From NCBI GenBank assembly GCA_030373505.1, contig JAUCYS010000013.1, forward strand, positions 35,733-99,732: 64,000 nt of DNA, written 5' to 3'. The notes under the pieces were generated by a model. The model searched no databases and was not told the origin of the DNA. It worked only from the letters and a program-made list of their open reading frames with translations. The DNA comes from Parasphingorhabdus sp. GTDB taxonomy: Bacteria; Pseudomonadota; Alphaproteobacteria; Sphingomonadales; Sphingomonadaceae. A program made the position numbers and the translations under genes. Shown here piece after piece: positions 19,354 to 27,942 of this stretch (position 1 is its first letter; each line of letters starts with the position of its first letter).

Positions 19354-20689
19354 TCTCCGGTCGCACCGCTTCACCATCATGAAAATCGGGGCGCTTGGCG
19401 CGGCCATGGCTATGGTCAGCGCCTGCTCCATGTCGATCATTCCGCAAGGTACGGCGCGCGGTCAGGCTCCGCCACCGCCCGCCCAGCAAGAGAGCGAATG
19501 GGTAAAGGGTGAAACCCCCGCCGCCACTCCGCAGTTGCCATATAAGAACGGCGCGCCGCCGCGGTTTCAGCCGGTCGATCCCGCTCAACTCGTAAAAATC
19601 GGGGATGACCCCGGCCGGGCAACCGGTGCCGGTGTCGCCCTGGGGCCGGATATCGCCAGCCTCAATCTGGCCGATGGCAAGGCGGCTTCCGCGCTGCAGT
19701 CTTTCCGTACCAGCTGTTCCTCGCTGGTCCGGCGCGAGGACAATAGCGGACTGACGACGGGCTCCGACTGGCAATTGTCGTGCGACGCGGCCCAGAGCTG
19801 GCCGGACCAGGATGCCGCCCGCTTTTTTGCTTCCTATTTCGAAACCGTGCAGGTCGGCGATGGCAAGGCTTTTGCCACCGGCTATTTCGAACCGCAGATC
19901 AACGTATCGAGAGTCCGGACTGGCAGATATCAGGTCCCGATCTATCGGCGTCCCGACAATCTGCTCGACGTCGATCTCGGCCTGTTTTCCGAGGAACTGA
20001 AAGACAAAAGAATCCGCGGCAAGGTCGACGGGACCAAATTGGTGCCGTTCGAGGACCGGGCGCAGATCGATGACGGCGCGCTCGCCGGGCAGGGGCTCGA
20101 ACTCGCCTGGGCAGAGGATTATATCGAGCTGTTCTTCCTGCAGATCCAGGGCAGCGGGCGTCTGGCGCTCCCCGACGGGTCGATCATGCGGATCGGCTAT
20201 GCCGGACAGAATGGCCAGGATTATACCGGAATCGGCAAGCTGATGCGGGAACGCGGGCTGCTCGCCGACGGCAAGACCAATATGCAGGGCATTGTCGAAT
20301 GGCTGCGGGCGCATCCGCAGGAGGGCATGAAGATCATGCGCGAGAACAGGAGCTATGTCTTCTTTCGCGAGCTGACCGGACCCGGCCCGCTCGGCGCGAT
20401 GGGGCATCCGGTGGTCGCCCGCACTTCGGTTGCCGCCGACCGGATGTTCGTGCCGCTAGGCGCACCGGTCTTTCTCGACATGGCGCACGATATTGCCGAC
20501 GGCCTATGGGTGGCACAGGACACCGGCGGTGCGATCAAGGGTGCCAACCGCTTTGATACATTCTGGGGCGCAGGCGAGCAGGCCGCGCAGATCGCGGGCG
20601 GCATGTCCTCCAGCGGCCAGGCGCTGCTGTTCCTGCCCAAGGGAACGGTCGCCAGGCTGGTCGCGGCGCGTCGAAATCCGGGTCAGTAG
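19343..20689 (+). CDS. mltA: Membrane-bound lytic murein transglycosylase A
   Basis: MltA cleaves peptidoglycan glycan strands to 1,6-anhydro ends. The product shows the MltA barrel segment FFASYFETVQVGDGKAFATGYFEP and the 3D domain with FVPLGAPVFLDM and DTGGAIKG, which holds the catalytic Asp. The ATG at 19343 overlaps the timA stop; a second ATG at 19379 opens a lipoprotein signal peptide with lipobox VSAC (MKIGALGAAMAMVSACS). Either start keeps the signal. The protein is probably anchored to the outer membrane. It ends two bases before the Smr gene. Confidence 0.92.
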   Translation: MRPDLRSHRFTIMKIGALGAAMAMVSACSMSIIPQGTARGQAPPPPAQQESEWVKGETPAATPQLPYKNGAPPRFQPVDPAQLVKIGDDPGRATGAGVALGPDIASLNLADGKAASALQSFRTSCSSLVRREDNSGLTTGSDWQLSCDAAQSWPDQDAARFFASYFETVQVGDGKAFATGYFEPQINVSRVRTGRYQVPIYRRPDNLLDVDLGLFSEELKDKRIRGKVDGTKLVPFEDRAQIDDGALAGQGLELAWAEDYIELFFLQIQGSGRLALPDGSIMRIGYAGQNGQDYTGIGKLMRERGLLADGKTNMQGIVEWLRAHPQEGMKIMRENRSYVFFRELTGPGPLGAMGHPVVARTSVAADRMFVPLGAPVFLDMAHDIADGLWVAQDTGGAIKGANRFDTFWGAGEQAAQIAGGMSSSGQALLFLPKGTVARLVAARRNPGQ

Positions 20690-20691
20690 CC

Positions 20692-21252
20692 ATGGCGGAC
20701 CGGCCCCTTACCGCCGGTGAAAAGGCGCTCTGGCAGAAAGTGATCGAAACCGTCGAGCCGCTCGACAAGGCCAGCGTAAAGCGGATTGAACGTCTGCCCG
20801 TCGCCCGGAGGCCGCAGGAACTGCAGGGACCGATCACGGCGGAAAGCTTTGGTGGCAAGCCGGGAACGGCGGTGCCGCTGCGCGAGCAGAAGCCGGTACC
20901 GACGCGCCACGGGCTTGATGGCGGCTGGGACCGTCGTCTCGCCAAGGGGATGGTGCAGCCCGATGTTACCGTCGATCTGCACGGTTACACGCTGTCATCG
21001 GCGCACGGGCGCCTCGATGGCGCGCTGCAGCTCAGTATCGCCGCTGGCCATCGCGCGATCCTGCTGATCACCGGCAAGGCACGCAATGATGACGAACGCC
21101 GCCGGGAAGGGGGGCGCGGCGCGATCCGGGCGGCGATCACCGACTGGCTGGCCGCCTCCCGCCATGCCTCGGATATCGCTGCGGTGCGCCGGGCCCATCC
21201 GCGGCACGGCGGGGCGGGCGCGCTCTATATTATATTACGCCGACGGCGCTGA
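20692..21252 (+). CDS. Smr/MutS2-C domain protein
   Basis: The 186-residue product has a basic N-terminal region and a C-terminal Smr domain with the conserved VTVDLHGYTL (DLHG motif) and ILLITGKA, ending in HPRHGGAGALYIILRRR. Stand-alone Smr proteins are putative nicking nucleases on DNA or RNA; a role here is not shown. It starts two bases after mltA, and is the third gene of timA-mltA-smr. It is convergent with dapE. Confidence 0.9.
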   Translation: MADRPLTAGEKALWQKVIETVEPLDKASVKRIERLPVARRPQELQGPITAESFGGKPGTAVPLREQKPVPTRHGLDGGWDRRLAKGMVQPDVTVDLHGYTLSSAHGRLDGALQLSIAAGHRAILLITGKARNDDERRREGGRGAIRAAITDWLAASRHASDIAAVRRAHPRHGGAGALYIILRRRR

Positions 21253-21260
21253 GCAGAGCG

Positions 21261-22388
21261 TCAGGTCAGTGACCGCGCGACAATCAGCGCGAATATTTTC
21301 GCCAGCTGCTCAAGATCATCCACCGCCACGGCTTCGTCGAGCTTGTGCATCGTCGCGTTGCACAGGCCAAATTCGACCACCGGCATGATCTTGGCCAGAA
21401 AGCGGGCGTCTGAGGTTCCGCCGGAGGTGGACAGTTCGGGATCGAGTCCGGTCACTTCGCGGATCGCGCCGGCGACAATATCGGAAAATGCGCCCGGAGG
21501 CGTCAGAAACGGTTCGCCGGAGATGATCGGCTTCAGTTCGCCGCCGTGCCGTTCGACAATCTCCTGCACCATGGCGCTCAGGCTTTCGCCGGTGTGCCGG
21601 TCGTTGAAGCGGATCGACAGGCGGCCCTCGGCCTTCGCCGGGATCACATTATGCGCCGGATTGCCGACGTGAAGGTCGGTGAATTCGATATTGCTCGGCT
21701 GGAACCAGTCGGTCCCCTCGTCGAGCTGCAGCGAGTCGATCTCGCTCAGGATTTTGCCCAGCCTGGTGATCGGATTGTCGGCATTGTGCGGATAGGCGAC
21801 ATGGCCCTGCGTGCCGTGCACGGTGATCCACATGTTGACCGAGCCGCGCCGCCCGATCTTCATCATGTCGCCGAGCCGGTGGACCGAGGTCGGCTCGCCG
21901 ACCAGGCAGAGATCCGGGACGATGTCATGCCTGGCCATATGGTCCATCAGCGCGACCGTGCCGAACCGCGCCGGCCCTTCCTCGTCGCCGGTGATGATCA
22001 GGCTGATCGTGCCGAGATCAGCGGGAAGCTGGTGCAGGGCGCTGACGAAAGCAGCGATGCTGCCCTTCATGTCGACGGCGCCGCGTCCGTGGAGCAGATC
22101 GCCGCGCACTTCCGGGATGAAGGGGTCGGTCTGCCAGCCCTGGCCGGGCGGTACGACATCAAGATGTCCGGCATAGGCGAAATGGCGTGAGCCGGCCGGT
22201 CCCTTGCGGATCGCGAAAAGATTTTCGACGGGACCGTCTGGTGCCTCGCCGGCGATGAAGCGCGTGACGGCAAAATCCAGCGGTGCCAGAATCGCTTCCA
22301 TTTCGTCAAATACGCCGCCGGTGGCGGGGGTGATGCTGGGCTGTGCGATCAGACGCTGGGCGAGCTCGAGAGCAGTCGGTGCGGTCAT
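21261..22388 (-). CDS. dapE: Succinyl-diaminopimelate desuccinylase
   Basis: DapE hydrolyses N-succinyl-LL-diaminopimelate in lysine and peptidoglycan precursor synthesis. The 375-residue product is an M20 dinuclear zinc enzyme: metal residues lie in YAGHLDVVPPG and GAVDMKGS, the catalytic Glu in ITGDEEGPA, and GGTSDARF near the C-terminus is typical of DapE. Length is normal. It is the last gene of a minus-strand run that starts at rpmH. Confidence 0.96.
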   Translation of the reverse strand: MTAPTALELAQRLIAQPSITPATGGVFDEMEAILAPLDFAVTRFIAGEAPDGPVENLFAIRKGPAGSRHFAYAGHLDVVPPGQGWQTDPFIPEVRGDLLHGRGAVDMKGSIAAFVSALHQLPADLGTISLIITGDEEGPARFGTVALMDHMARHDIVPDLCLVGEPTSVHRLGDMMKIGRRGSVNMWITVHGTQGHVAYPHNADNPITRLGKILSEIDSLQLDEGTDWFQPSNIEFTDLHVGNPAHNVIPAKAEGRLSIRFNDRHTGESLSAMVQEIVERHGGELKPIISGEPFLTPPGAFSDIVAGAIREVTGLDPELSTSGGTSDARFLAKIMPVVEFGLCNATMHKLDEAVAVDDLEQLAKIFALIVARSLT

Positions 22389-22398
22389 TGGCCGGGCC

Positions 22399-23070
22399 TC
22401 AGGCTTCAGCCGCTTCCGGCTGTTCCAGCCGTTCGATCACCCATGGTTCTTCCTCGGCCGCCTCCATCCATTGCGCGGTCCACTCGTGGTCGAGAATCGT
22501 CTGCATATAGCTGGTGGCGAAGCCGGGCAGGCGGAACCCGTAAGTCTGGAAGCGAGACACCACCGGCGCATACATGATGTCGGCTGCGCCATAGGTGCCG
22601 AAGAGAAACGGTCCGCCACCGCCGAAGCGCGCGCGGGCCTGCGCCCACAGCTCGATGACGCGGGCCGCGTCGGTCAGGACCTCGTCGCTGAACGAGAGGC
22701 CCTCGTAAATCTTCCGTGTGTTCATCGGGCACTGGCGGCGCAGCGCCAGAAAGCTCGAGTGCATTTCCGCCGCCATCGAACGGGCCATGCCGCGGGCGGT
22801 CTCGTCCTTTGGCCAGAAGCGGTCGCGGTGGGTCTTGTCGGCCAGCCAGTCGATGATCGCCAGACTGTCCCAGACCACGGTCTCGCCGTCCCACAAGATC
22901 GGCACCTTGCCGCCCGAGGGCGCAAAATTCTCGCTCTCCCGGACATGATCCCAGTCGTCGCCAAAAAGCGGCACGGTCAGTTCCTCGAAGGACAGGCCGG
23001 ACTGTTTGCAGGCGAGCCAGCCGCGCATCGACCAGCTGGAATAGGCTTTGTTTCCGATTATCAGTTTCAT
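22399..23070 (-). CDS. Glutathione S-transferase family protein
   Basis: The 223-residue product has the thioredoxin-like N-terminal domain of GSTs (MKLIIGNKAYSSWSMRGWL, where the Ser of SSWSMRG takes the active-site position) with PILWDGETVVWDSLAIIDWL, then an all-helical C-terminal domain. It resembles the zeta/YfcF-like group. I used the ATG at 23070; an upstream ATG at 23088 would add MVMGQS. It lies between dapE and engB on the same strand. The substrate is unknown. Confidence 0.9.
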   Translation of the reverse strand: MKLIIGNKAYSSWSMRGWLACKQSGLSFEELTVPLFGDDWDHVRESENFAPSGGKVPILWDGETVVWDSLAIIDWLADKTHRDRFWPKDETARGMARSMAAEMHSSFLALRRQCPMNTRKIYEGLSFSDEVLTDAARVIELWAQARARFGGGGPFLFGTYGAADIMYAPVVSRFQTYGFRLPGFATSYMQTILDHEWTAQWMEAAEEEPWVIERLEQPEAAEA

Positions 23071-23138
23071 AGATTGCCCCATAACCAAATATGATCAGCG
23101 GTGTCGAGCAAAGGCTGGTCGGGCGGGGTGCCGTTGCC

Positions 23139-23759
23139 TCAGCTCTGCACCGCCTCCAGAACCGCCAGCCGTAATTCGTCTATGCCCTGTTTCTTCTCCG
23201 AAGAGGTGAGCAGCAGGTCCGGATGGGCGGCGGGATGTTTCTTGGCAATCGCCGCAACCTTCTCAGCGGTTGCGTCCAGGTCTTCCTGCTTGACCTTGTC
23301 CGCCTTGGTCAGCACCACCCGGTAGCTGACCGCTGCCTTGTCGAGCATTTCCATCACTTCTTCGTCGACCGGCTTGATGCCATGGCGCGAATCAATCAGC
23401 ACAAAGGTCCGTTTCAGAACCGCCCGGCCGCGCAGATAGTCGTTGATCAGAAAGCGCCATTTCTGGACCACTTTTGGCGGCGCCTTGGCAAAACCATAGC
23501 CCGGCATGTCGCAGATCCGGAAGATCAGCGGATCGCCGACATCGAAAAAGTTCAGTTCCTGGGTCCGCCCCGGCGTGTTCGATGTCCGCGCCAGCCCGTT
23601 GCGGTTGGTCAGCGCATTGATCAGCGACGACTTGCCGACATTGGAGCGGCCGGCAAAGGCAATTTCCGGGACCTTCGGGTCCGGCAGAAACTGCAATTGC
23701 GGCGCACTTTTCAGGAAGCTGATCGGGCCGGAAAACAGCTTCGGATGGAGCGGTGTCAT
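23139..23759 (-). CDS. engB: Ribosome biogenesis GTP-binding protein EngB (YihA/YsxC)
   Basis: The 206-residue essential GTPase takes part in large-subunit ribosome assembly. It has G1 GRSNVGKSSLINAL, the G2/G3 region NTPGRTQELNFF and DMPGYGFA, G4 TKADK, and G5-like SSEKKQG. Length is normal. Its start overlaps the yidC stop by four bases, so the two are translationally coupled. The yidC-engB order is conserved in alphaproteobacteria. Confidence 0.96.
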   Translation of the reverse strand: MTPLHPKLFSGPISFLKSAPQLQFLPDPKVPEIAFAGRSNVGKSSLINALTNRNGLARTSNTPGRTQELNFFDVGDPLIFRICDMPGYGFAKAPPKVVQKWRFLINDYLRGRAVLKRTFVLIDSRHGIKPVDEEVMEMLDKAAVSYRVVLTKADKVKQEDLDATAEKVAAIAKKHPAAHPDLLLTSSEKKQGIDELRLAVLEAVQS

Positions 23760-25615
23760 GCTTCGGCCTTGTCAGCGGCTGCCTTGCGGGCTTTCTCTTC
23801 CGCTTCCTTCGCCATCGCTTCCTTCATCTGCGGATGGCGCGAGTAGAGCCATTTCTGCTGCAGGATGGTGAGCGTGTTCGACACGGTCCAGTAGAGCTGC
23901 AGACCGGCGGCAAAGGGTGCCATGATGAACACCAGGATCCACGGCATGATGCTGAAAATCTGCTTCTGCATCGGATCCATCGGCGCCGGGTTCAGCTTGA
24001 ACTGCAGGTGCATGGTGATGCCCATCAGGATCGGCAATATGCCGACCGCGAGAAAGGTCGGCGGATCGAACGGCAGCAGGCCGAACAGGTTGACCGGGGT
24101 CAGCGGATCGGGCGCGCTGAGATCCTTGATCCACAGGATGAACGGCTGGTGGCGCATTTCAATCGACAGCATCAGCACCTTGTACAAAGCGAAGAAGATC
24201 GGAATCTGCAGGAAGATCGGCAGACAGCCGGCCAGCGGATTGACCTTCTCTTCCTTGTACAGCTTCATGATTTCCTGCTGCTGCTGCTGTTTGTCGTCCT
24301 TGTGCTTGGCCTGAATAGCCTTCATCTTGGGCTGGACGGCCCGCATCTGCGCCATGGAGGCGAACTGTTTCTGGGCGATCGGGAACATGATCCCGCGAAC
24401 GATGAAGGTCATCAGAATGATCGCGACGCCGAAATTTCCGACCAGCTTGAACAGCCAGTTCAGCAGATAGAAGAGCGGCTTTTCAAACCAGTAGAACCAG
24501 CCCCAGTCGATCGCCCGGTCGAGATTGATAATGCCGAACTCTTCCTGATATTTTACCAGAACCGCATTTTCCTTCGCGCCGGCGAACAGACGGGTCGTGG
24601 TCTTCAGCTGCTGGCCGGGTCCGATGATCTGCGGACTCTTTTTCGCAATCTCGGCCTGGAAGATATCGCTTCCGCCAGAACGGAAGCGGCCCTCTACACT
24701 GGAAATATCGTCCGGGACTAGAGCGCTCAGCCAATATTTGTCGGTAAAGCCCAGCCAGCTGACATCATTGTCGTAGCTGTTGGTTCCGGCGACGGCAGAG
24801 GTGCCAAACAGGCTGGCGAAAAATCCGGGCTCCTGGCCAGCGAGATTCTTGTAGTCCACGTCATAATTGGCCGCGCCATCATAAACACCGACCGGACCGG
24901 AATGGATGGTCCATGTGCTCGCCTCGCTGGGCGGGATATTGTTGAGATCCCGTTTCCGGTTGATCAGGCCATAGGGTCTGAGCGCAACGGGATTTTCACC
25001 CCGGTTGGTCACGCTCTGCTCGCTGGTGATCAGATAGTCCGAATCGATCGACAGTTTTATCGTGTAGCTCTGGCCGGTCTCGTTGGACCAGCTCAGGGTG
25101 ACGGGCGTTTCCGGTGTCAGCTTGCTGCCGTCCGTGGTCCAGACCGTATTGTCGTCCGGCACGGCAACGCCTTGCCCGGCCCAGCCAAAGCGGCTGAAAT
25201 AGGCGTCTTCGGTTCCCGAAGGGGCGAACAGGCGAACCGGCTTGCTATCCTTGCTCATGTCGACGGTATGATCGCTCAGCGTGAGGTCATCGATGCGCCC
25301 GCCCTTCAGGTTGATCGAACCCTTGAGGCGCGGCGTGTCGATCAGAACCCGGGGATTTTCCCGCAACACGGTCGCCAGAGGCCTGATTTTTGCGGACGCC
25401 GGAGCGGCGGCAATGTCCGTGCCGTCTGCGGTCGAACCGGTAGTGGAAGAGCCGGTGCCGGCGGGAACCTGGTCGGTGGCCGGGACGTCAGCCTGCTCGA
25501 CCGCCTCGTTCTTGTTGGCCATGTCCGGGAAAAACCGTTCCATCATCAGCGGCCAGCCGAACAGAATGATACCGGTGAGGAGCACCGCCATGATGATATT
25601 GCGCTTGTCGTCCAC
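23756..25615 (-). CDS. yidC: Membrane protein insertase YidC
   Basis: The 619-residue YidC inserts and folds inner-membrane proteins, alone or with SecYEG. It has an N-terminal helix (NIIMAVLLTGIILFGWPLMM), a large periplasmic beta domain to about residue 370, and the conserved five-helix core starting at WGWFYWFEKPLFYLLNWLF, including the hydrophilic-groove Arg in FIVRGIMFPIA. The Lys-rich C-terminal tail is usual. It lies downstream of yidD and rnpA and is coupled to engB. Confidence 0.97.
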   Translation of the reverse strand: MDDKRNIIMAVLLTGIILFGWPLMMERFFPDMANKNEAVEQADVPATDQVPAGTGSSTTGSTADGTDIAAAPASAKIRPLATVLRENPRVLIDTPRLKGSINLKGGRIDDLTLSDHTVDMSKDSKPVRLFAPSGTEDAYFSRFGWAGQGVAVPDDNTVWTTDGSKLTPETPVTLSWSNETGQSYTIKLSIDSDYLITSEQSVTNRGENPVALRPYGLINRKRDLNNIPPSEASTWTIHSGPVGVYDGAANYDVDYKNLAGQEPGFFASLFGTSAVAGTNSYDNDVSWLGFTDKYWLSALVPDDISSVEGRFRSGGSDIFQAEIAKKSPQIIGPGQQLKTTTRLFAGAKENAVLVKYQEEFGIINLDRAIDWGWFYWFEKPLFYLLNWLFKLVGNFGVAIILMTFIVRGIMFPIAQKQFASMAQMRAVQPKMKAIQAKHKDDKQQQQQEIMKLYKEEKVNPLAGCLPIFLQIPIFFALYKVLMLSIEMRHQPFILWIKDLSAPDPLTPVNLFGLLPFDPPTFLAVGILPILMGITMHLQFKLNPAPMDPMQKQIFSIMPWILVFIMAPFAAGLQLYWTVSNTLTILQQKWLYSRHPQMKEAMAKEAEEKARKAAADKAEA

Positions 25616-25669
25616 TATTTCGTCCCGCTTTCGGCCATTTGTTGCAAATAGGATCGGTGTATGAGGGTA

Positions 25670-25882
25670 TCAAGGCACCGGGTCATAACCCGAGCCACCC
25701 CAAGGATGGCAGCGCAATAGCCGTTTAGCCCCCAGCCAGCTACCCCTAATTGCACCGTGTTTCTCGATCGCCTCGATCGTATAGGCGCTGCAGGTCGGCA
25801 TATAGCGGCAAGTCGGAGGCAGAATCCGGGAAGGACCCCATTGCCAGCAGCGTACGCAGAAGATCAAGACGGTCCTGAGCAT
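25670..25882 (-). CDS. yidD: Membrane protein insertion efficiency factor YidD
   Basis: The 70-residue product matches YidD, a small membrane-associated protein that aids YidC-dependent insertion. The hallmark cysteines are in [18 protein letters not shown] and [15 protein letters not shown]. It starts two bases after the rnpA stop, the normal position for this gene. Confidence 0.95.
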   Translation of the reverse strand: MLRTVLIFCVRCWQWGPSRILPPTCRYMPTCSAYTIEAIEKHGAIRGSWLGAKRLLRCHPWGGSGYDPVP

Positions 25883-25884
25883 CG

Positions 25885-26334
25885 CTAGCCCAGCTTTTTC
25901 GCCAGATGCTTCAGGCCCTTTTCCAGATCGGCTTGCATCGCCGCGAAATCGGCTTCCGCGTCGGCCTTGCGGCCAATCATGATATGGTCGACGCCGGCGA
26001 TGCCGTGACCGGGCAGGGCGGCAGCGAGCAGCGCGCGGAATCGCCGCTTCATCCGGTTGCGCGCAACGGCATTGCCAATTTTCTTGGTAACGGTGATGCC
26101 GTAACGGATGGTTTGCGCGGGGACGGGATGATCGTCGCGCCGTCTGTGCGCCAGCAGCACGAAACTGGTGGTTACGAATCGCTTGCCGCGGTTGGCGGCG
26201 AGAAAATCCGGACGTTTGCGAATCACTTCGATGGGCCGGCTTGCGCCGGCGGTTGCCGAATCGGAGGGCTGACGCTCTTCGTCTAAAGGATTCGGCGATA
26301 GACGTGCTTCGCCAGGCGCAGCACGATCGGTCAC
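25885..26334 (-). CDS. rnpA: Ribonuclease P protein component
   Basis: RnpA is the protein subunit of RNase P, which matures tRNA 5' ends. The core starts at [24 protein letters not shown] and contains the RNA-binding signature [22 protein letters not shown]. The start is uncertain. I used the GTG at 26334, eight bases after the rpmH stop (149 residues). A GTG at 26226 would give a normal 113-residue protein, and an ATG at 26430 would place the start inside rpmH. None has a clear ribosome binding site, so coupling to rpmH translation is likely. Confidence 0.92.
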   Translation of the reverse strand: MTDRAAPGEARLSPNPLDEERQPSDSATAGASRPIEVIRKRPDFLAANRGKRFVTTSFVLLAHRRRDDHPVPAQTIRYGITVTKKIGNAVARNRMKRRFRALLAAALPGHGIAGVDHIMIGRKADAEADFAAMQADLEKGLKHLAKKLG

Positions 26335-26341
26335 TTTGGTT

Positions 26342-26476
26342 TTAGGCAGAGAGCTTCTTGCGGCCACGGGCACGGCGGGCAGCCAGCACTTTGCGGCCGC
26401 CAACGGTGGCTTTGCGGGCGCGGAAACCATGGCGCCGTTTGCGGACCAGGCGGCTCGGTTGAAATGTACGCTTCAT
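26342..26476 (-). CDS. rpmH: 50S ribosomal protein L34
   Basis: The 44-residue basic product [18 protein letters not shown]..., ending [10 protein letters not shown], is L34, among the smallest ribosomal proteins. It begins the usual rpmH-rnpA-yidD-yidC cluster. The leader holds a hairpin and a possible promoter (see 26505-26530 and 26546-26574). Confidence 0.97.
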   Translation of the reverse strand: MKRTFQPSRLVRKRRHGFRARKATVGGRKVLAARRARGRKKLSA

Positions 26477-26504
26477 CGCGAATATCCTACGTCAAAATTT
26501 CGAT

Positions 26505-26530
26505 AAAAAAGGCCGCCAAAAGCTGCGGCC
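26505..26530 (-). terminator. Terminator-like hairpin, possible attenuator in the rpmH leader
   Basis: On the minus strand GGCCGC, an 8-nt loop and GCGGCC are followed by six T, a classic intrinsic terminator. It could end the upstream membrane-protein gene at 26584, but a promoter-like sequence lies between that gene and this hairpin. Transcripts from that promoter would have to pass the hairpin before reaching rpmH, which starts 29 bp further on. Confidence 0.7.
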
Positions 26531-26545
26531 GATACGTTGTGGCTG

Positions 26546-26574
26546 CGATTAGGCAGGCAGGGGCGGAAAGTCAA
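26546..26574 (-). promoter_or_regulatory. Candidate promoter for rpmH
   Basis: On the minus strand TTGACT, 17 bases, then TAATCG fits a housekeeping sigma promoter. The predicted transcript would start near 26539, about 62 nt before the rpmH ATG. The tRNA-Leu gene in this window has a similar TTGACA...CTAATCGC arrangement. Confidence 0.5.
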
Positions 26575-26583
26575 GCGTTTGCG

Positions 26584-26919
26584 CTACACTTTCTTGCCCC
26601 GATTGCCGGTCTTCACCTTGCCGAGAATGGGGAGTTCAAAATCGTCGGGCAGAGTCTTGTGATGCCTTCTGCGCATCGCCCAGTCGGTCCATTTGCCATA
26701 TTGGGGGAACCGCCGCTTGAAATCGACATAGCGTTTCTTGGCCCAGCGCGAATTTTGCAGGACCAGAGCCAGGCCAATCGGAAAGACGATGATGAAACCG
26801 GGGCCGGGAATCGCGCCGATGATCGGGGAAATAATGATCAGTATGAAGCCGATGACAGAAAGCAGGAATCGGGAGCCGGCAGTATATTTCCGACGTTTTT
26901 TTTCTAATCTATCGTCCAT
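26584..26919 (-). CDS. Hypothetical membrane protein with PGPGF motif
   Basis: The 111-residue product has a basic N-terminus and a hydrophobic stretch of about 45 residues (LLSVIGFILIIISPIIGAIPGPGFIIVFPIG), probably two helices joined by the IPGPGF turn. The C-terminal half is basic and soluble (AMRRRHHKTLPDDFELP). It resembles PGPGW-type small transmembrane proteins with Phe in place of Trp. The function is unknown. The gene lies upstream of rpmH and a terminator-like hairpin follows it. Confidence 0.78.
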   Translation of the reverse strand: MDDRLEKKRRKYTAGSRFLLSVIGFILIIISPIIGAIPGPGFIIVFPIGLALVLQNSRWAKKRYVDFKRRFPQYGKWTDWAMRRRHHKTLPDDFELPILGKVKTGNRGKKV

Positions 26920-27034
26920 CGTCTTCCATTTGGTGCTTCACAGCAGCACGCGCAAGCGCGCTACGCTTTTTTAGCGAGCCGACGCAATTATCGTCCCTGA
27001 AGATGCACCGGGCGTGAATGGCGGATGGATATAA

Positions 27035-27763
27035 TTAGTGGAGCAGTTGGAAGCGCGCCATGTCGTGGCGGGAGAGACGCAATTGCTCGGAAAAGGGCAC
27101 GCTGTTGGTCAGCGCGTAAAAGGCCTGTGCAGTGGGAAGCGGCACGCCCATTTCGGTATAATAGTCGAGATATTCGGCATGGACGGGGTCGCTGGCCGGA
27201 TAGTCCCCCGCCTCGCGACCGTTTTCGTCCATCCAGCTGTGGACGACGAATTCGGCATCGGGGTGCGCGGTGCGCGTAACACCGGCCAAAAACAGCTCCA
27301 CCGCGCCGGATCGGACCGATCCCTGAGCCGGCACATTGGTGCTGATACCCGCGCGGCGGATCATCCGGGCCAGGCGAAGATTGGCTTCTTCATCCACCGA
27401 TCCGTCGCAATCGAGCATTTCGATCCGCCGGATGGCGGGAAAATCCCTGATCATCTGGCGAAACAGCGCGGGCGTATAGCTGTCCACGGTACCGGTCATT
27501 TCAACCGTGTCCGCTGCAATCACGCGGAACGGGCCATATTGGCCATGAGCGACGCTGGCCGGCATTGCCCGGGCATCGGGTTCGTACAGACCATATTCGA
27601 AAATCTCGACCGTTTCGGTGACCGTATAGCTGCTTGCGCTTTGGGCGGACTGGGTCGGGAGCAGCAGCATTGCGCAAAGCATCAGGGCAGTGATCCACAG
27701 GCCGTGGCGGCTGCCCGCGGTGCCATGATTTACGATCTTGTCTGACGGGTTGCTCCGGTTCAT
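27035..27763 (-). CDS. Predicted exported ClpP/crotonase-fold protein (COG3904-like)
   Basis: The 242-residue product has an N-terminal signal or anchor helix (LWITALMLCAMLLLPTQSAQS). The middle follows the pattern of exported ClpP-like serine proteins: IEMLDCDGSVDEEANLRLARMIRRAG, then VPAQGSVRSGAVELFLAG with the candidate nucleophile Ser in SVRSG, then EFVVHSW with a candidate His. The nucleophile region lacks the common CxSAC cysteines. It may be a periplasmic protease-like or peptide-binding protein; activity is unproven. It is divergent from comM. Confidence 0.68.
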   Translation of the reverse strand: MNRSNPSDKIVNHGTAGSRHGLWITALMLCAMLLLPTQSAQSASSYTVTETVEIFEYGLYEPDARAMPASVAHGQYGPFRVIAADTVEMTGTVDSYTPALFRQMIRDFPAIRRIEMLDCDGSVDEEANLRLARMIRRAGISTNVPAQGSVRSGAVELFLAGVTRTAHPDAEFVVHSWMDENGREAGDYPASDPVHAEYLDYYTEMGVPLPTAQAFYALTNSVPFSEQLRLSRHDMARFQLLH

Positions 27764-27942
27764 GGATTATTCCTGCACCACTCCCGCTTGCGAAAGTGTG
27801 AGGGGGCTTGGTTGCAACGATATTAACCCGATTCGCGGTCCGATCTCCGCGTGCCTTGACGGTTGCGGTCAGACGACTGTTGACGCTCGACTCGCTTCGC
27901 CGGCGGCGCCAGAGTTTCGGACATGAAATTGGGGCAGCCATG

